Source of the DNA: Eggerthella sinensis
GTDB taxonomy: Bacteria; Actinomycetota; Coriobacteriia; Coriobacteriales; Eggerthellaceae
Reading direction: 5' to 3'
Assembly: GCF_003339815.1 (NCBI RefSeq)
Contig: NZ_PPTT01000023.1
Coordinates: forward strand, 1 to 64,000
Length of the DNA stretch: 64,000 nucleotides
Position numbers and translations under genes: made by a program. Shown piece after piece: positions 51,465-61,234 of this stretch; position 1 is the first letter of the stretch; each line of letters starts with the position of its first letter. Below the pieces are notes generated by a model. The model was given only the letters and a program-made list of their open reading frames with translations. It did no database searches and was not told the DNA's origin.

Positions 51465-53450
51465 ATGCGCAGCGTCGACGTCGTAGTGAACAAAGCGGAG
51501 CATGTTTTGGCATGGGGAGGCGTAAAACGCGACGTGACGTTCCTCGTCATCTCCGCCGTATCCCTCGTTCTCAGTTTCTTCGCACCAGAAAGCCTCCCCT
51601 TCAACCCTGCGTGGGTCGCCATCGTCTTATGTGGCGCGCCTATCATGCTCGAAGCGATTATCGGCCTCATCACTTCCTTCGACATCAAGGCCGACGTGCT
51701 CGTGGCACTGGCGCTCATCGCCTCGCTCGTTATCGGCGAGTACTTCGCGGCGGGGGAAGTGGCTCTCATCATGCAGCTGGGCGCGCTTCTCGAAGACCTG
51801 ACCGTAGCGAAGGCGCGCGCTGGCATCGAACGGCTCGTCCACTTGACGCCACGCACGGCGCGCATCGTGCGCGCGGAGGGCTCCGAGGATATCGTCGCAG
51901 CCGAGGAGGTGCGCGTAGACGACATCGTGCGCGTGCTGCCGGGAGAAACGGTACCTGTCGACGGGACCATCATGATAGGCCAAACATCCATCGACGAATC
52001 CGTTCTCACCGGAGAGCCGCTCCCCGTAGACAAGGCACCCGGAGACAACGTGCGCAGTGGCACGGTCAATCAGTTCGGCGCATTCGACCTGCGCGCCGTG
52101 CACGTGGGAGAAGACAGTTCCATCGCCCGCATGATCGAGCTCGTGCAATCGGCCGATGCCGGAAAGGCGAAGATCGTGCGCCTGGCCGACCGATGGGCTA
52201 CGTGGATCGTCATCGTGGCCCTTGTCGCAGCCGCCGGCACATGGCTCATCACCGGCGAGATCATCCGCGCCGTCACCATTCTCGTCGTGTTTTGCCCCTG
52301 CGCGCTCGTGCTGGCTACCCCGACAGCCATCATGGCAGCCATCGGCAACGTGACGAAACACGGCGTTCTTGTGCGCGAGGGCGATGCTCTTGAACGTCTA
52401 GCAGCGGTGAGAAACGTGGCCTTCGACAAGACGGGAACGCTTACGTTCGGACATCCGGACGTGGTAGCCGTGGAGACGCTCGCCACGGCGAACCTGGACG
52501 ATCGAGCGCTGTTCTCCCTGGCAGCTGCCGCCGAGGGTTTGAGCGAACACCCGCTGGGCAAAGCGGTCGTACGCAGCTGGCGTGCGACAGGGGCCGGGAA
52601 GACCGATGTCGCCACCAACTTCGTCATGGCGCCCGGGCGGGGCGTGCGTGCGACGGTGAACGGCCGCCAAGTCGTCGCCGGCAACGCCGAAATGCTATCT
52701 GAACTGGATGTTTCCGGCGTCGAGACGCTCATGGCCGCCGCGCAGGAGCACATACGCGAAGGCTGCACCCTCATCTACGTCGCCCTCGACGGCGCGGCGG
52801 CCGGCTACGTCGCGCTCGCCGATGTCGTACGCCCCACGGCACGCGAAACCGTCGCAGGCATCAAGGCACTCGGCATTGAGCCGGTGCTGCTCACCGGCGA
52901 TCATGCGTCCGCAGCGCGCCATATCGCCTCGCAAACGAGCATCGAACACGTCGAGGCCAACTGCCTTCCGGAGAGCAAGATGCACGCAATCGAGCGTCTC
53001 GAACGCGCGGGCGAACCGGTGTGCATGGTGGGCGACGGCATCAACGACGCTCCGGCCCTCAAGCGCGCCACCGTCGGCATCGCGATGGGCGGAGCGGGAA
53101 GCGACATCGCCGTCGACGCAGCCGACATCGTGCTCGTGCGCGACGACATCGCATCGCTACCCCACCTGCTGGCTATCTCAAAACGCATGATGACCACCAT
53201 CAAGCTGAACATGACCTTCTCCATGACGCTCAACTTCGTCGCGATCGTCCTGGCGATGACCGGCATCCTGAACCCGGTGGTGGGCGCGCTCGTGCACAAC
53301 GCCGGATCGGTCGTCGTCATCGCGAACTCAGCCACGTTGTTGAAATGGCGTCGCCTCGAACAGAGGGACGAGCGCTCGAGCAGACCGGTCGAGACGACGA
53401 CCGCAGAGTACGAGACGGACGTTCCGGATATCGAGGCAAACGCGGTTTAG
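51465..53450 (+). CDS. Heavy-metal-translocating P1B-type ATPase
   Basis: 661 residues. Membrane metal site [12 protein letters not shown], phosphorylation loop [11 protein letters not shown] locus SEHPLGKAV and hinge [12 protein letters not shown] are present, along with the TGEP actuator motif. No N-terminal metal-binding (CXXC) domain. Eight helices are expected. The CPC-ATPTA sequence and the CsoR neighbour favour copper(I) export, but Zn/Cd specificity cannot be excluded. GGAAAGGA precedes the ATG. The TAG overlaps the TAA of the convergent M5 ABC gene. Confidence 0.92.
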   Translation: MRSVDVVVNKAEHVLAWGGVKRDVTFLVISAVSLVLSFFAPESLPFNPAWVAIVLCGAPIMLEAIIGLITSFDIKADVLVALALIASLVIGEYFAAGEVALIMQLGALLEDLTVAKARAGIERLVHLTPRTARIVRAEGSEDIVAAEEVRVDDIVRVLPGETVPVDGTIMIGQTSIDESVLTGEPLPVDKAPGDNVRSGTVNQFGAFDLRAVHVGEDSSIARMIELVQSADAGKAKIVRLADRWATWIVIVALVAAAGTWLITGEIIRAVTILVVFCPCALVLATPTAIMAAIGNVTKHGVLVREGDALERLAAVRNVAFDKTGTLTFGHPDVVAVETLATANLDDRALFSLAAAAEGLSEHPLGKAVVRSWRATGAGKTDVATNFVMAPGRGVRATVNGRQVVAGNAEMLSELDVSGVETLMAAAQEHIREGCTLIYVALDGAAAGYVALADVVRPTARETVAGIKALGIEPVLLTGDHASAARHIASQTSIEHVEANCLPESKMHAIERLERAGEPVCMVGDGINDAPALKRATVGIAMGGAGSDIAVDAADIVLVRDDIASLPHLLAISKRMMTTIKLNMTFSMTLNFVAIVLAMTGILNPVVGALVHNAGSVVVIANSATLLKWRRLEQRDERSSRPVETTTAEYETDVPDIEANAV

Positions 53451-55261
53451 CCGATTATCTGCGCACGACACGAAACCGGCGATTCGCTCGCGGCCACACG
53501 CTCTCCGATGCGCCAACCCTCGGCCGCCGCGCGCAGCTCCACGAAGCGGCGGTACGTGCCGCCCTCGGCCATGAGCTCGTCGTGCGTGCCGCGCTGGGCC
53601 ACCGTGCCGCCGTCCACCACGAGTATCTGGTCGGCCGCCTCGATGGTGGCCAGACGATGTGCGATCACCACGACGGTCTTGCCCGCAGTGAGCTCGCCGA
53701 TGGCTTGCTGGATAAGCGCTTCGTTCTCCGGGTCGACGCTGGCCGTGGCCTCGTCGAGAATGACGAGGGGCGCGTCCTTCAGCAGCGCCCGCGCGATGGA
53801 GATGCGCTGCTTCTGCCCGCCGGACAGGCTGGAACCGCCCTCGCCCACCACGGTGTCGTAGCCCTGCGGGAGCGCCTCGATGAAGTCGTGGCACTGCGCG
53901 CGCCTCGCCGCCTCCACCACGTCCTCGTCCGTGGCGCCGGGGCGCCCGAACGCGATGTTGGCGCGCACCGTGTCGTTGAACAGGTACACGTTCTGAAACA
54001 CCATGCTGATAGCGCGCAGCAGGCTGTCGCACGTGAGTTCCCGCACGTCGTGCCCGCCCACGCGCACCCGGCCCTCGTCCACGTCGTAGAACCGCGCCAT
54101 GAGGTTCGCCACCGTGGTCTTGCCCGCGCCCGACGGCCCCACGATGGCGCAGGTGCTGCCTTGCGGGATGCGGAAGCTCACGTCGTGCAGCACGCGTCGC
54201 GCTTCGGCCCCTTCGCCGTGCGAGAACGCCACATTCTCGAACTCGACGTCGAACCGCTCGAGCGCCACGTCGCGGCCGTCCTCGTCGATGAACGGAGCGC
54301 GCTCGATAGCCTCCAACCGGTCGAGCACGTCGTTCAGGTCGCCCAGCATGTGCGCCGAGTCGTTCACGCGCTCGACGCTGCCGAAGAGGGTGAAGGAGAA
54401 CAGCGCGATGGCCAGGAACATCCACAGCGACAGCTCGCCGTGCAAACACGCCCACGCGGCGCATCCCACGAGCGCCACCGAAGCCAGGTTGAGCGCGATG
54501 AGGTGCAGCACGTTGAACGGGGTGAAGCCGTACTCCACGTCGAGGCGCGCCTGCTTCGCCTCCGCGCAAGCGGCGTACATCGGCTCGAGGGCGCTCGTGC
54601 CGCGGCCGTACGACTTCGCCGTGCCCAAGCCGCGCGCGTATTCCACGATGGAACCGGCCAGATGCTCGGTGGCAACGTGCGTGGCAGGCGTGAGCGCACG
54701 GCTGCGCCGGTTGATGCCCGCAAGCGCCAGCCCCGACAGCGCCACGCCCGCAACCGCGGCGACGGCGCACGGCCAGTACATGAACGCCAGGAACACGACG
54801 ATGGCCGCCACGGACAGGTAGCCGTTCACCACCGCGTCCACCATCTTCATGCCCTGCAGTTCCAACATGCCCAGCTCGGTGGTGGCCGTGGCCAGGATGT
54901 CGCCGGTTTTCACCGTGGAGAAGTAGCCGAGCGGCACGCGCTTCAGGATGGTGCCGATGCGAACGCGCTCCTCGGGCGCCACCTCGTAGCCGATGCTCTC
55001 CTGCAAACGGTTCTTGCCGTACGAGAACGCGAAGCGCACGAGGATGCACGCGACGATGATGATGAGCGAGAGCCACACCCAGCGGGGATCGAGCGCCGCG
55101 ATGCCGCGTGCGTCGTCCTGCACCTGCGCGAGCATCCACGCCGCCAGCATGACGGGCGCCGCCGTGGCCCACGTCATGAGGAACGAGCAGACGCACCCCA
55201 GGTAGAGATTGCGCTTGTACGGTCCCGTCCACGCGATGATGCGCCTGATGGCCTTAAACAT
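53447..55261 (-). CDS. M5 ABC half-transporter 2 (exporter fold)
   Basis: 604 residues: six helices, Walker [11 protein letters not shown] (about 377), signature [16 protein letters not shown] (about 482), [16 protein letters not shown] and H-loop IAHRLA. The ATG at 55261 overlaps the end of its partner by eight bases. D-loop VDPENE as in the second partners of M3 and M4. Confidence 0.9.
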   Translation of the reverse strand: MFKAIRRIIAWTGPYKRNLYLGCVCSFLMTWATAAPVMLAAWMLAQVQDDARGIAALDPRWVWLSLIIIVACILVRFAFSYGKNRLQESIGYEVAPEERVRIGTILKRVPLGYFSTVKTGDILATATTELGMLELQGMKMVDAVVNGYLSVAAIVVFLAFMYWPCAVAAVAGVALSGLALAGINRRSRALTPATHVATEHLAGSIVEYARGLGTAKSYGRGTSALEPMYAACAEAKQARLDVEYGFTPFNVLHLIALNLASVALVGCAAWACLHGELSLWMFLAIALFSFTLFGSVERVNDSAHMLGDLNDVLDRLEAIERAPFIDEDGRDVALERFDVEFENVAFSHGEGAEARRVLHDVSFRIPQGSTCAIVGPSGAGKTTVANLMARFYDVDEGRVRVGGHDVRELTCDSLLRAISMVFQNVYLFNDTVRANIAFGRPGATDEDVVEAARRAQCHDFIEALPQGYDTVVGEGGSSLSGGQKQRISIARALLKDAPLVILDEATASVDPENEALIQQAIGELTAGKTVVVIAHRLATIEAADQILVVDGGTVAQRGTHDELMAEGGTYRRFVELRAAAEGWRIGERVAASESPVSCRAQIIG

Positions 55262-57083
55262 GGGACTCCTCCTTCCGCGTCGCGCGCGTCGGCGCGAACG
55301 CCGCGCGCCTGCCGCTCGCAGCCCACGCCTGCGCGCCCACATGGGCCTCCCACATGCTCCGGTACAGCGGGCACGCGGCCAGCAGCTCGTCGTGGGTGCC
55401 CGTTGCCGCGATACGGCCGTCCTCCACCACCGCAATGCAGTCGGCGCCGACGATGGTGGACAGCCGATGCGCGATGACCAGCAGCGTTTTGCCGCGCGTG
55501 AGCTGGGCGATGGAACGCTGGATACGCTCCTCGCTCTCGGGGTCGGTGAAGGCCGTGGCCTCGTCGAGAATCACGATGGGCGCGTCCTTCAGGATGGCGC
55601 GCGCGATGGAGATGCGCTGACGCTCGCCGCCCGACAACGCGTGGCCCGCCTCGCCGGCAGGCGTGTCCCAGCCATCGGCGAGCCGTCCGATGAAGTCGTC
55701 GCAGCACGCGGCGCGCGCGGCCGCCAACACGTCCTCGTCCGAGGCGTCGGGCTTGCCCATCCGGATGTTCTCCTTGAGCGAGCAGTCGAACAGGTAGTTG
55801 TCCTGCGCCACGAAGCTCACCAACTCCGACAGCTGATCGAGCGGCATATCCCGCACATCCACGCCGCCGATGCGCACCGATCCCGCGCCCACGTCCCAGT
55901 GACGCGCGACGAGCCGCGCGATGGTGGACTTGCCGCCGCCCGACGGCCCCACGAGCGCGGTGAACGACCCGGCGGGCGCGACAAGGTCGATGCCGTGCAG
56001 CACGTCCTCGCCGTCCGTGTACGAGAACGACACGTTCGAAAGCTCGAGGTCGGTAGCGCGCACCGTCGCCCGCGCCGCCGGTTCGGGCAGCTCGGGCAGG
56101 TCGAGGAATGCGCGCGCATCGGCCACGGCGTACTCCATCGACTTCGCTTCGTTGAGAAACGCGCCCACCCGCACGATAGGCGGCACCACGGCCAGCGCCA
56201 GCAGCAGCGCGAGCCCCAGCTCGGCCGGCCCCAGGGCGCCGGACAGGTACAGCGCGAGCCCCGCGGGCAGCGCGCCCAACAGGGTGGTAGGCAGGATGGC
56301 CATCGACAGGTTCATGCCCACCCACGTGGCTTTGAACCATCCCATGGTGAAGTCCTTGAATGCGTGCACCGCGTCGGCGTACTTCTCGTAGGAGCTCGTC
56401 GCCTGGTTGAACGCCTTCACCACCTGGATGCCCTCGATGTACTCCACCATCACGCTGTTCACATGGTTGCTCTCGGCCATGTAGGAGGCGTACATCTTGT
56501 TGTACGTGGACAGGCCGCTCACGAACACGAGCAGCCCCACCGGCACGGTGACGAGGCAGGCCAAGGCGAAGCGCCCGTCGATGACCGCGAGCCAGACCAC
56601 GATGCCGAGCGCCACCAGCAGGTTGCCCGCAATCTCGGGGATCATGTGCGCGAGCGGCACCTCCACGCCCTCGATGCGGTCCACGAACACGTTCTTGATC
56701 TGACCGATGCTTTTGGAAGCCGCCGTGCCGAGCGACGTCTTCATGAGCTTCTCCACCACGTCGCGCCGCAACGACTCGAGGATGGTGTAGGCCGACACGT
56801 GCGACAGCAGCGTCGAGATGCCGAACAGCACCTTGCTGGCCACGTAGCTGAGAGCGGCCACGCCCAGCCAGTACGCCACAACCGACCAGTCGGCGGGGGC
56901 CGACAGCGCCATCACGTCGTCGATGATGCGGTAGACCGCGTAAAACGGAGCGAGCCCCGCCGCCACGCTGGCCGCGGAGCACACGAGCGCCGCCGCCATC
57001 TTCCCCCGGCAACGGCCGGCGTAGGACAGCAGGGTCGAAATCCAGGAGCGCCCGCGGGCGCGCCCGGCAACGGCTTGTGCCAT
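55254..57083 (-). CDS. M5 ABC half-transporter 1 (exporter fold)
   Basis: 609 residues: six helices, Walker A GPSGGGKSTI (about 379), signature [16 protein letters not shown] (about 484), [16 protein letters not shown] and H-loop IAHRLS. The ATG at 57083 has GGAAGG seven bases upstream. It is preceded by a 148-base gap with its own metal box, so the M5 ABC pair is a separate transcription unit from S-T-A-AraC. Confidence 0.9.
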   Translation of the reverse strand: MAQAVAGRARGRSWISTLLSYAGRCRGKMAAALVCSAASVAAGLAPFYAVYRIIDDVMALSAPADWSVVAYWLGVAALSYVASKVLFGISTLLSHVSAYTILESLRRDVVEKLMKTSLGTAASKSIGQIKNVFVDRIEGVEVPLAHMIPEIAGNLLVALGIVVWLAVIDGRFALACLVTVPVGLLVFVSGLSTYNKMYASYMAESNHVNSVMVEYIEGIQVVKAFNQATSSYEKYADAVHAFKDFTMGWFKATWVGMNLSMAILPTTLLGALPAGLALYLSGALGPAELGLALLLALAVVPPIVRVGAFLNEAKSMEYAVADARAFLDLPELPEPAARATVRATDLELSNVSFSYTDGEDVLHGIDLVAPAGSFTALVGPSGGGKSTIARLVARHWDVGAGSVRIGGVDVRDMPLDQLSELVSFVAQDNYLFDCSLKENIRMGKPDASDEDVLAAARAACCDDFIGRLADGWDTPAGEAGHALSGGERQRISIARAILKDAPIVILDEATAFTDPESEERIQRSIAQLTRGKTLLVIAHRLSTIVGADCIAVVEDGRIAATGTHDELLAACPLYRSMWEAHVGAQAWAASGRRAAFAPTRATRKEESHV

Positions 57084-57199
57084 GGAACCACCTTCCCGAA
57101 ACGGATGCGCCACCGCCAGCGGCGGTGCGCAATCGAACGAACGGGTTCGACTATAGTGCGGGGCTCCGCCCGCGTCCGCTCCGCACGGACGCGCACTGC

Positions 57200-57212
57200 T
57201 CCATTCAGTCAG
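57200..57212. promoter_or_regulatory. 13-base repeat, copy 1 (possible AraC site of M5)
   Basis: TCCATTCAGTCAG lies upstream of the M5 ABC pair and occurs again at 61210-61222 upstream of the M5 S gene. Each is close to a metal box. An AraC binding site is suggested. Confidence 0.4.
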
Positions 57213-57215
57213 GAA

Positions 57216-57233
57216 GTTCGCTCGAGGTTACTT
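57216..57233. promoter_or_regulatory. Metal-box copy before the M5 ABC pair
   Basis: GTTCGCTCGAGGTTACTT overlaps the first two bases of the AraC stop codon and faces the ABC pair starting at 57083. Confidence 0.6.
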
Positions 57234-58137
57234 ACCGCTCGCGGCGATAGGCGGTCGGCGTCGAGCCGAGGACGTCCCTGAACGCGGCGGTGAACTTGGA
57301 CGGGCTGTCGTAGCCCACCATGAGGCCGATGTCCGCCACGCGCAGGTCGGTGTCGCGCAGAAGCTGCGCGGCGCGCTCCATCCGGCAGGAGCGCAGATAC
57401 GCGTACGGCGGCATGCCGTACACGCCTTTGAAGCACGACTTGAACGCGGTAGGCGGCAGGTCGAAATGCGCGGCCAGCTCCTCGATGGTGCGGTCGACGG
57501 AGAGGTCGGCCACCATGAGACCGCGCGCCGCCTTTACCTTCTCCACCTGCGAACGGTAGAAGTACGGCCGGCGCGCGTCGGCGGGCGCCGGCTCCTGCAC
57601 CTGCAAAAACAGCAGCAGCTCGAGCACCTTGAGCTTGCTGTACGGCTCGCGAATCTCCTCGGGCACCGAGTACAGCTCGCTGAAGATGTGCTCCACGCCG
57701 GGCACGTCATGCATGATGAGCGGATCGCCGTCATGGCAGAATCGCTCGCGCAGCGCGCGCAGATTCACCGGGAACCCTTCGATCGCCTCGGCGATAGAGC
57801 GCTCGGCGTGCTCGAGCTCGAACGACACGGTGATGCCGCGGTAGTGCGCACGCGGCAGGACGAACTCGCCCGTGTGCCGCGTGCGATCGTCGATTTTCAA
57901 ATCGCCGGCCGCCACATAGGAGTACGTGCCTCCCGACAGCGGCTGCTCGATGCGCCCCTCGCGGCAATGGTCGATGCACAGCATGTCGGCGCCCACCTGG
58001 AAACCCGAATGGTAGGAATCCAGGCGAAAATCGTTGTACGCGATGCTCACGCCCGGAAACACCCGGTAAAACGACATGGTGCCCTCCCCCGTGCCGTTCG
58101 CCACCCTGATGATGCCGCGTCCTTCACGCTCGGTCAT
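57232..58137 (-). CDS. M5 AraC-family regulator
   Basis: 301 residues from ATG 58137, which follows the ATPase stop by one base (TGAGATG). The AraC domain contains RTIEELAAHFDLPPTAFKSC and LRVADIGLMVGYDSPSKFTA, then FRDVLGSTPTAYRRE. The N-terminal ~200 residues are the ligand part. A GTG at 58224 lies inside the ATPase gene and is less likely. It is read with S-T-A, as in M2, and probably controls the ABC pair next to it. Confidence 0.85.
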   Translation of the reverse strand: MTEREGRGIIRVANGTGEGTMSFYRVFPGVSIAYNDFRLDSYHSGFQVGADMLCIDHCREGRIEQPLSGGTYSYVAAGDLKIDDRTRHTGEFVLPRAHYRGITVSFELEHAERSIAEAIEGFPVNLRALRERFCHDGDPLIMHDVPGVEHIFSELYSVPEEIREPYSKLKVLELLLFLQVQEPAPADARRPYFYRSQVEKVKAARGLMVADLSVDRTIEELAAHFDLPPTAFKSCFKGVYGMPPYAYLRSCRMERAAQLLRDTDLRVADIGLMVGYDSPSKFTAAFRDVLGSTPTAYRRER

Positions 58138-58138
58138 C

Positions 58139-59707
58139 TCAAAGTCGTCGCTCCCAGAGCGCCCGCTCGGCGGAAGCACGCCCCATACCGTGCCGGGCCC
58201 CGCCGGCGCTTCGCCTACTCCCACCGCTTACCTGCCCTCCAGCTCGTACACGCAATCGCAAACAGCACGAAAGGAACTCGCAGTCGTGGCTTACCACCAC
58301 GATGCAGATGTTCCGTTCGGCCAGCGTTCTCACCAATCTGCCTACCTCCATCATATGCCGAAGGTCAAGCCCGCTCGTCGGCTCGTCCAGCAGCAGCGCC
58401 TCGCGTCCCGCCAGCAGCGCGCACGCGATGGCCAGCCGCTGTTTTTGGCCGCCGGAGAGCGCCATGGGATGACGCTCTTCCAGGTGCGCGAGATCGAGGG
58501 CCGCCAGCACCTCGTCGATGCGCGCAGCGGGCGAGCCGAGGCCCGAAGCACCGTCCGCGTCCCTCGGCGAGCCCGCCGCCAGCTCGCATTCGCCGCGCAC
58601 GCTGTCGCTGAACAGCTGATGGTTCACATCCTGCATGACAAGCGAGCACGCACGCCGGCGTTCCTTGCGCCGCAAAGGCGCGCCGTCGAAGCACACCGCG
58701 CCCTCGCATGCGCGCTCGAGTCCCGCCACGGCGCGCACGAGCGTCGTTTTCCCGGCACCGTTCGCCCCCATCACGCCCACGACGGCCCCGCGCGGCACGT
58801 CGAGATCCACCGGGCTGAACACGCGCCCGGCTTTTCGGACGCACGAGAATCCGCGCAGCGACAACCCGCGCTCGAGCGGCTCCGGAGCGCAGGGAGACGC
58901 GCTCGGGCAGCGTACGGCCAGGGCATCGTCCGGGTCGGCGGCGCGCAGGCCCAGCTCCTCGCGCTCCGCGTCCGTAAGCGCACGCAGCTCGGCAGGCGAG
59001 AACTCGCGCACGATGCGGCCGCCGTCCACGAGCACGGCCCGATCGATGAGGTCGGCCATGAAGTACAGGCGATGCTCCGCCACGATCACCGTCTTGCCGT
59101 GCGCGAGGATGGCGGCTATCTGATCGTGCAGCACGCGCACGGCTTCCGCATCCAGGTTGGCCGTGGGCTCGTCCAACACGTACACGTCCGGGCTCATGAC
59201 GTCGACCGACGCGAACACGAGGCTCTGCTTCTCGCCGCCCGACATCTTCGTCACGCTGCGGCCGAGCAGGCGCTCGGCGCGCAAGGCGGTCACCGTCTCC
59301 CCGATGCGGCGCTCGATGACGTCGGCGTCCTCCCCGGCGGCTTCCAGCCCGAAAGCCAGCTCGTCGTTCGAGGTGAGGTTGAAGAACTGCGACTTCGGAT
59401 TCTGGAACACGCTGCCCACGCGACGCGCCAGCTCGTACATCTCGCAGACTGCCGGGTCGAGCCCGCGCACCTCCACGTCCCCGATGCGTTCAATGCCGGG
59501 CTCGAACTGCGGAATCAGGCCGTTGATGCACTTCGTGACCGTCGTCTTCCCCATGCCCGAGCGCCCGCACAACAGCACGCATTCGCCGGGGCGCACGCGC
59601 AGGTTCACGTCATCAAGGATGAGCGACCCGTCGGCCGTGCGGCACGACACGCCGCGCAGCTCAACGGCGGGCGCTTCCCGAACGCCTTGCCTCGTCTGCG
59701 CCGCCAT
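58139..59707 (-). CDS. M5 ECF transporter ATPase, two fused nucleotide-binding domains
   Basis: 522 residues. Domain 1: GRSGMGKTTVT, signature MSGGEKQSLVFAS (Ser in place of the usual Arg after KQ) and YVLDEPTANLD. Domain 2: [34 protein letters not shown]. The C-terminal ~35 residues are Gly/Arg-rich and absent from the paralogs. The start overlaps the T stop by one base (TGATG). Confidence 0.88.
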   Translation of the reverse strand: MAAQTRQGVREAPAVELRGVSCRTADGSLILDDVNLRVRPGECVLLCGRSGMGKTTVTKCINGLIPQFEPGIERIGDVEVRGLDPAVCEMYELARRVGSVFQNPKSQFFNLTSNDELAFGLEAAGEDADVIERRIGETVTALRAERLLGRSVTKMSGGEKQSLVFASVDVMSPDVYVLDEPTANLDAEAVRVLHDQIAAILAHGKTVIVAEHRLYFMADLIDRAVLVDGGRIVREFSPAELRALTDAEREELGLRAADPDDALAVRCPSASPCAPEPLERGLSLRGFSCVRKAGRVFSPVDLDVPRGAVVGVMGANGAGKTTLVRAVAGLERACEGAVCFDGAPLRRKERRRACSLVMQDVNHQLFSDSVRGECELAAGSPRDADGASGLGSPAARIDEVLAALDLAHLEERHPMALSGGQKQRLAIACALLAGREALLLDEPTSGLDLRHMMEVGRLVRTLAERNICIVVVSHDCEFLSCCLRLRVRAGGQVSGGSRRSAGGARHGMGRASAERALWERRL

Positions 59708-60483
59708 CAGTACGCGCCTCCCCACAGCGCCACCGCCACCACCGCTGCCGCCGCAAGAACCAACACGATCGCGTCGACGGGCCGCATGCGCAACCGTTCG
59801 GTGTCGGTGGTCGGTGCCGGATTCTCGATGCCGCGACACGTAGCCGCGCGCGACAGCTCGTCGGCGGTGTTCGTGGCCGACATGACCAGCGGCACGACGA
59901 AGCACTCCATCCGCTCGGACATCGGGATATCGCGCAGACGCATGGCATCGCGGATGTGCGAAGCCTCGTCCTTGAGCGCCGGGAAGTAGCGCATGGTCAC
60001 CGTGAGCGGGATGAGGATGGCGGACGGGACGCGCAGCCGCATGAGCGCGGCCGTCAGGCGATGCACCGAGCACTCGCTCACCAGCAGCGTGCCCGCCATG
60101 AGGCACAGGTATATCTTCCGCGCCAGCGTGAAGCTGAACACGAGCGCCGTCAGCAGCATAGTTCCCACCTGGGGAAACACGAAGTTGAGCACCACCCACA
60201 GAACCCCGTAGCCCGCCACGAACCCCACGGCCATCCTCACATGCCCCAGCAGCACCTGCACGGCAGCCAAGCACCCGATGAGCACCAGCTCGGTTGTCAC
60301 GCTCTTCGACATGAAGGCGATGACCGAAGCCGCCGCCAGCAGGCCCATGAGCGTGCGCGGATCGAGGGCCACCACGCCGCGCCGGTCGACGCGCCCCAGC
60401 ATGCGGCCCGTTTCCGCAACCGAAGCGGCGTCGGGCGCGGCGGCGTGCGCCGTCCCCGACGCCGCCTGCACGAGACGCTCCAT
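59707..60483 (-). CDS. M5 EcfT-like transmembrane coupling protein
   Basis: 258 residues. The N-terminal VVALDPRTLMGLLAA is the EcfT start. Coupling motifs are DAMRLRDIPMSER, where Asp replaces the Gly after the arginine, and TCRGIENPAPT. Five or six helices. The start overlaps the S stop by one base (TAATG). Confidence 0.87.
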   Translation of the reverse strand: MERLVQAASGTAHAAAPDAASVAETGRMLGRVDRRGVVALDPRTLMGLLAAASVIAFMSKSVTTELVLIGCLAAVQVLLGHVRMAVGFVAGYGVLWVVLNFVFPQVGTMLLTALVFSFTLARKIYLCLMAGTLLVSECSVHRLTAALMRLRVPSAILIPLTVTMRYFPALKDEASHIRDAMRLRDIPMSERMECFVVPLVMSATNTADELSRAATCRGIENPAPTTDTERLRMRPVDAIVLVLAAAAVVAVALWGGAY

Positions 60484-61115
60484 TAGACGAGACCCGCTTT
60501 CACGAAGTGCTTTTTGAACAGGCCGCGCGCGAGGTAGGCGCCCGCAAAACCGGCGATGAACGTGCCGATGAACATCACGAACAGCATCGGCGTTCCCGTG
60601 ACGGCGTCCAGCGTGGAAATGTACTCGGCGCTCATGCCCTGCGAGGCGATCTGCGCGAAGAACGAATCACGGAACACCCAGATGGGAAGCGGGCTGCCGC
60701 ACATCCCCAGGCCGAAGACGGCGAACGCCACCGTGTTGCCCTTGAAGCTGGTGTACTTCGTCGCCGCGCGAATGAGCTCGGCCACCAAGCAGGCAACGGC
60801 CATGAGCCCGATGATGAACGGCGTGAACGTGCCCGTCACGAAGTAGATGAGCGCCGTGATGAGTCCCATGATAAGCACCGCGCCCGGCTTCTGCACCTTC
60901 GCGCACATCAACATGAACGGAATGCCCGTGAACAGGGCAATAAGCACGGGCATGAGCACCCACAGCAGCGGGTGGAACCCTCCTATCAGCATGAACGCGA
61001 AATTGATGACGAAGTAGAGCGCCGAGAAGATACCCACGGTGATAAGGTCGCGCCCCTTGAGCATGCGGCCTTCCGAGTTCGCGCGACGCGCCTGCGCAGC
61101 AGCTTGGGTTGCCAT
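60483..61115 (-). CDS. M5 ECF S component, MptD/Trep_Strep family
   Basis: 210 residues, six helices, N-terminal GRDLITVGIFSALYFVINF and C-terminal RGLFKKHFVKAGLV, very like M2. TAGGAGA precedes the ATG. It follows a FecBCD-type iron-chelate operon by 119 bases, with its own metal box between. The shared locus supports a metal-chelate or haem-like ligand for the S protein. Confidence 0.88.
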   Translation of the reverse strand: MATQAAAQARRANSEGRMLKGRDLITVGIFSALYFVINFAFMLIGGFHPLLWVLMPVLIALFTGIPFMLMCAKVQKPGAVLIMGLITALIYFVTGTFTPFIIGLMAVACLVAELIRAATKYTSFKGNTVAFAVFGLGMCGSPLPIWVFRDSFFAQIASQGMSAEYISTLDAVTGTPMLFVMFIGTFIAGFAGAYLARGLFKKHFVKAGLV

Positions 61116-61130
61116 GATGTCTCCTAACTA

Positions 61131-61148
61131 GTTAGCCTAGGGTTACTT
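61131..61148. promoter_or_regulatory. Metal-box copy before the M5 S gene
   Basis: GTTAGCCTAGGGTTACTT, 15 bases upstream of the M5 S start codon on the minus strand; it is a strong match. Confidence 0.78.
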
Positions 61149-61209
61149 ATGTCGGGAGACAGTATGCGGCAAAACACGCCGAAGCTCTAATCCGATCCGT
61201 CAGAACCGT

Positions 61210-61222
61210 TCCATTCAGTCAG
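61210..61222. promoter_or_regulatory. 13-base repeat, copy 2 (possible AraC site of M5)
   Basis: TCCATTCAGTCAG again, in the gap between the iron-chelate ATPase gene and the M5 S gene. See 57200-57212. Confidence 0.4.
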
Positions 61223-61234
61223 AAAACCGCCGCC

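Noticed and set aside
61116-61234. A riboswitch (cobalamin, FMN or thiamine) upstream of the ECF operons
   Set aside because: The leaders are short and no conserved riboswitch core was recognised in any of the five modules; the metal box and AraC/TetR proteins account for regulation.
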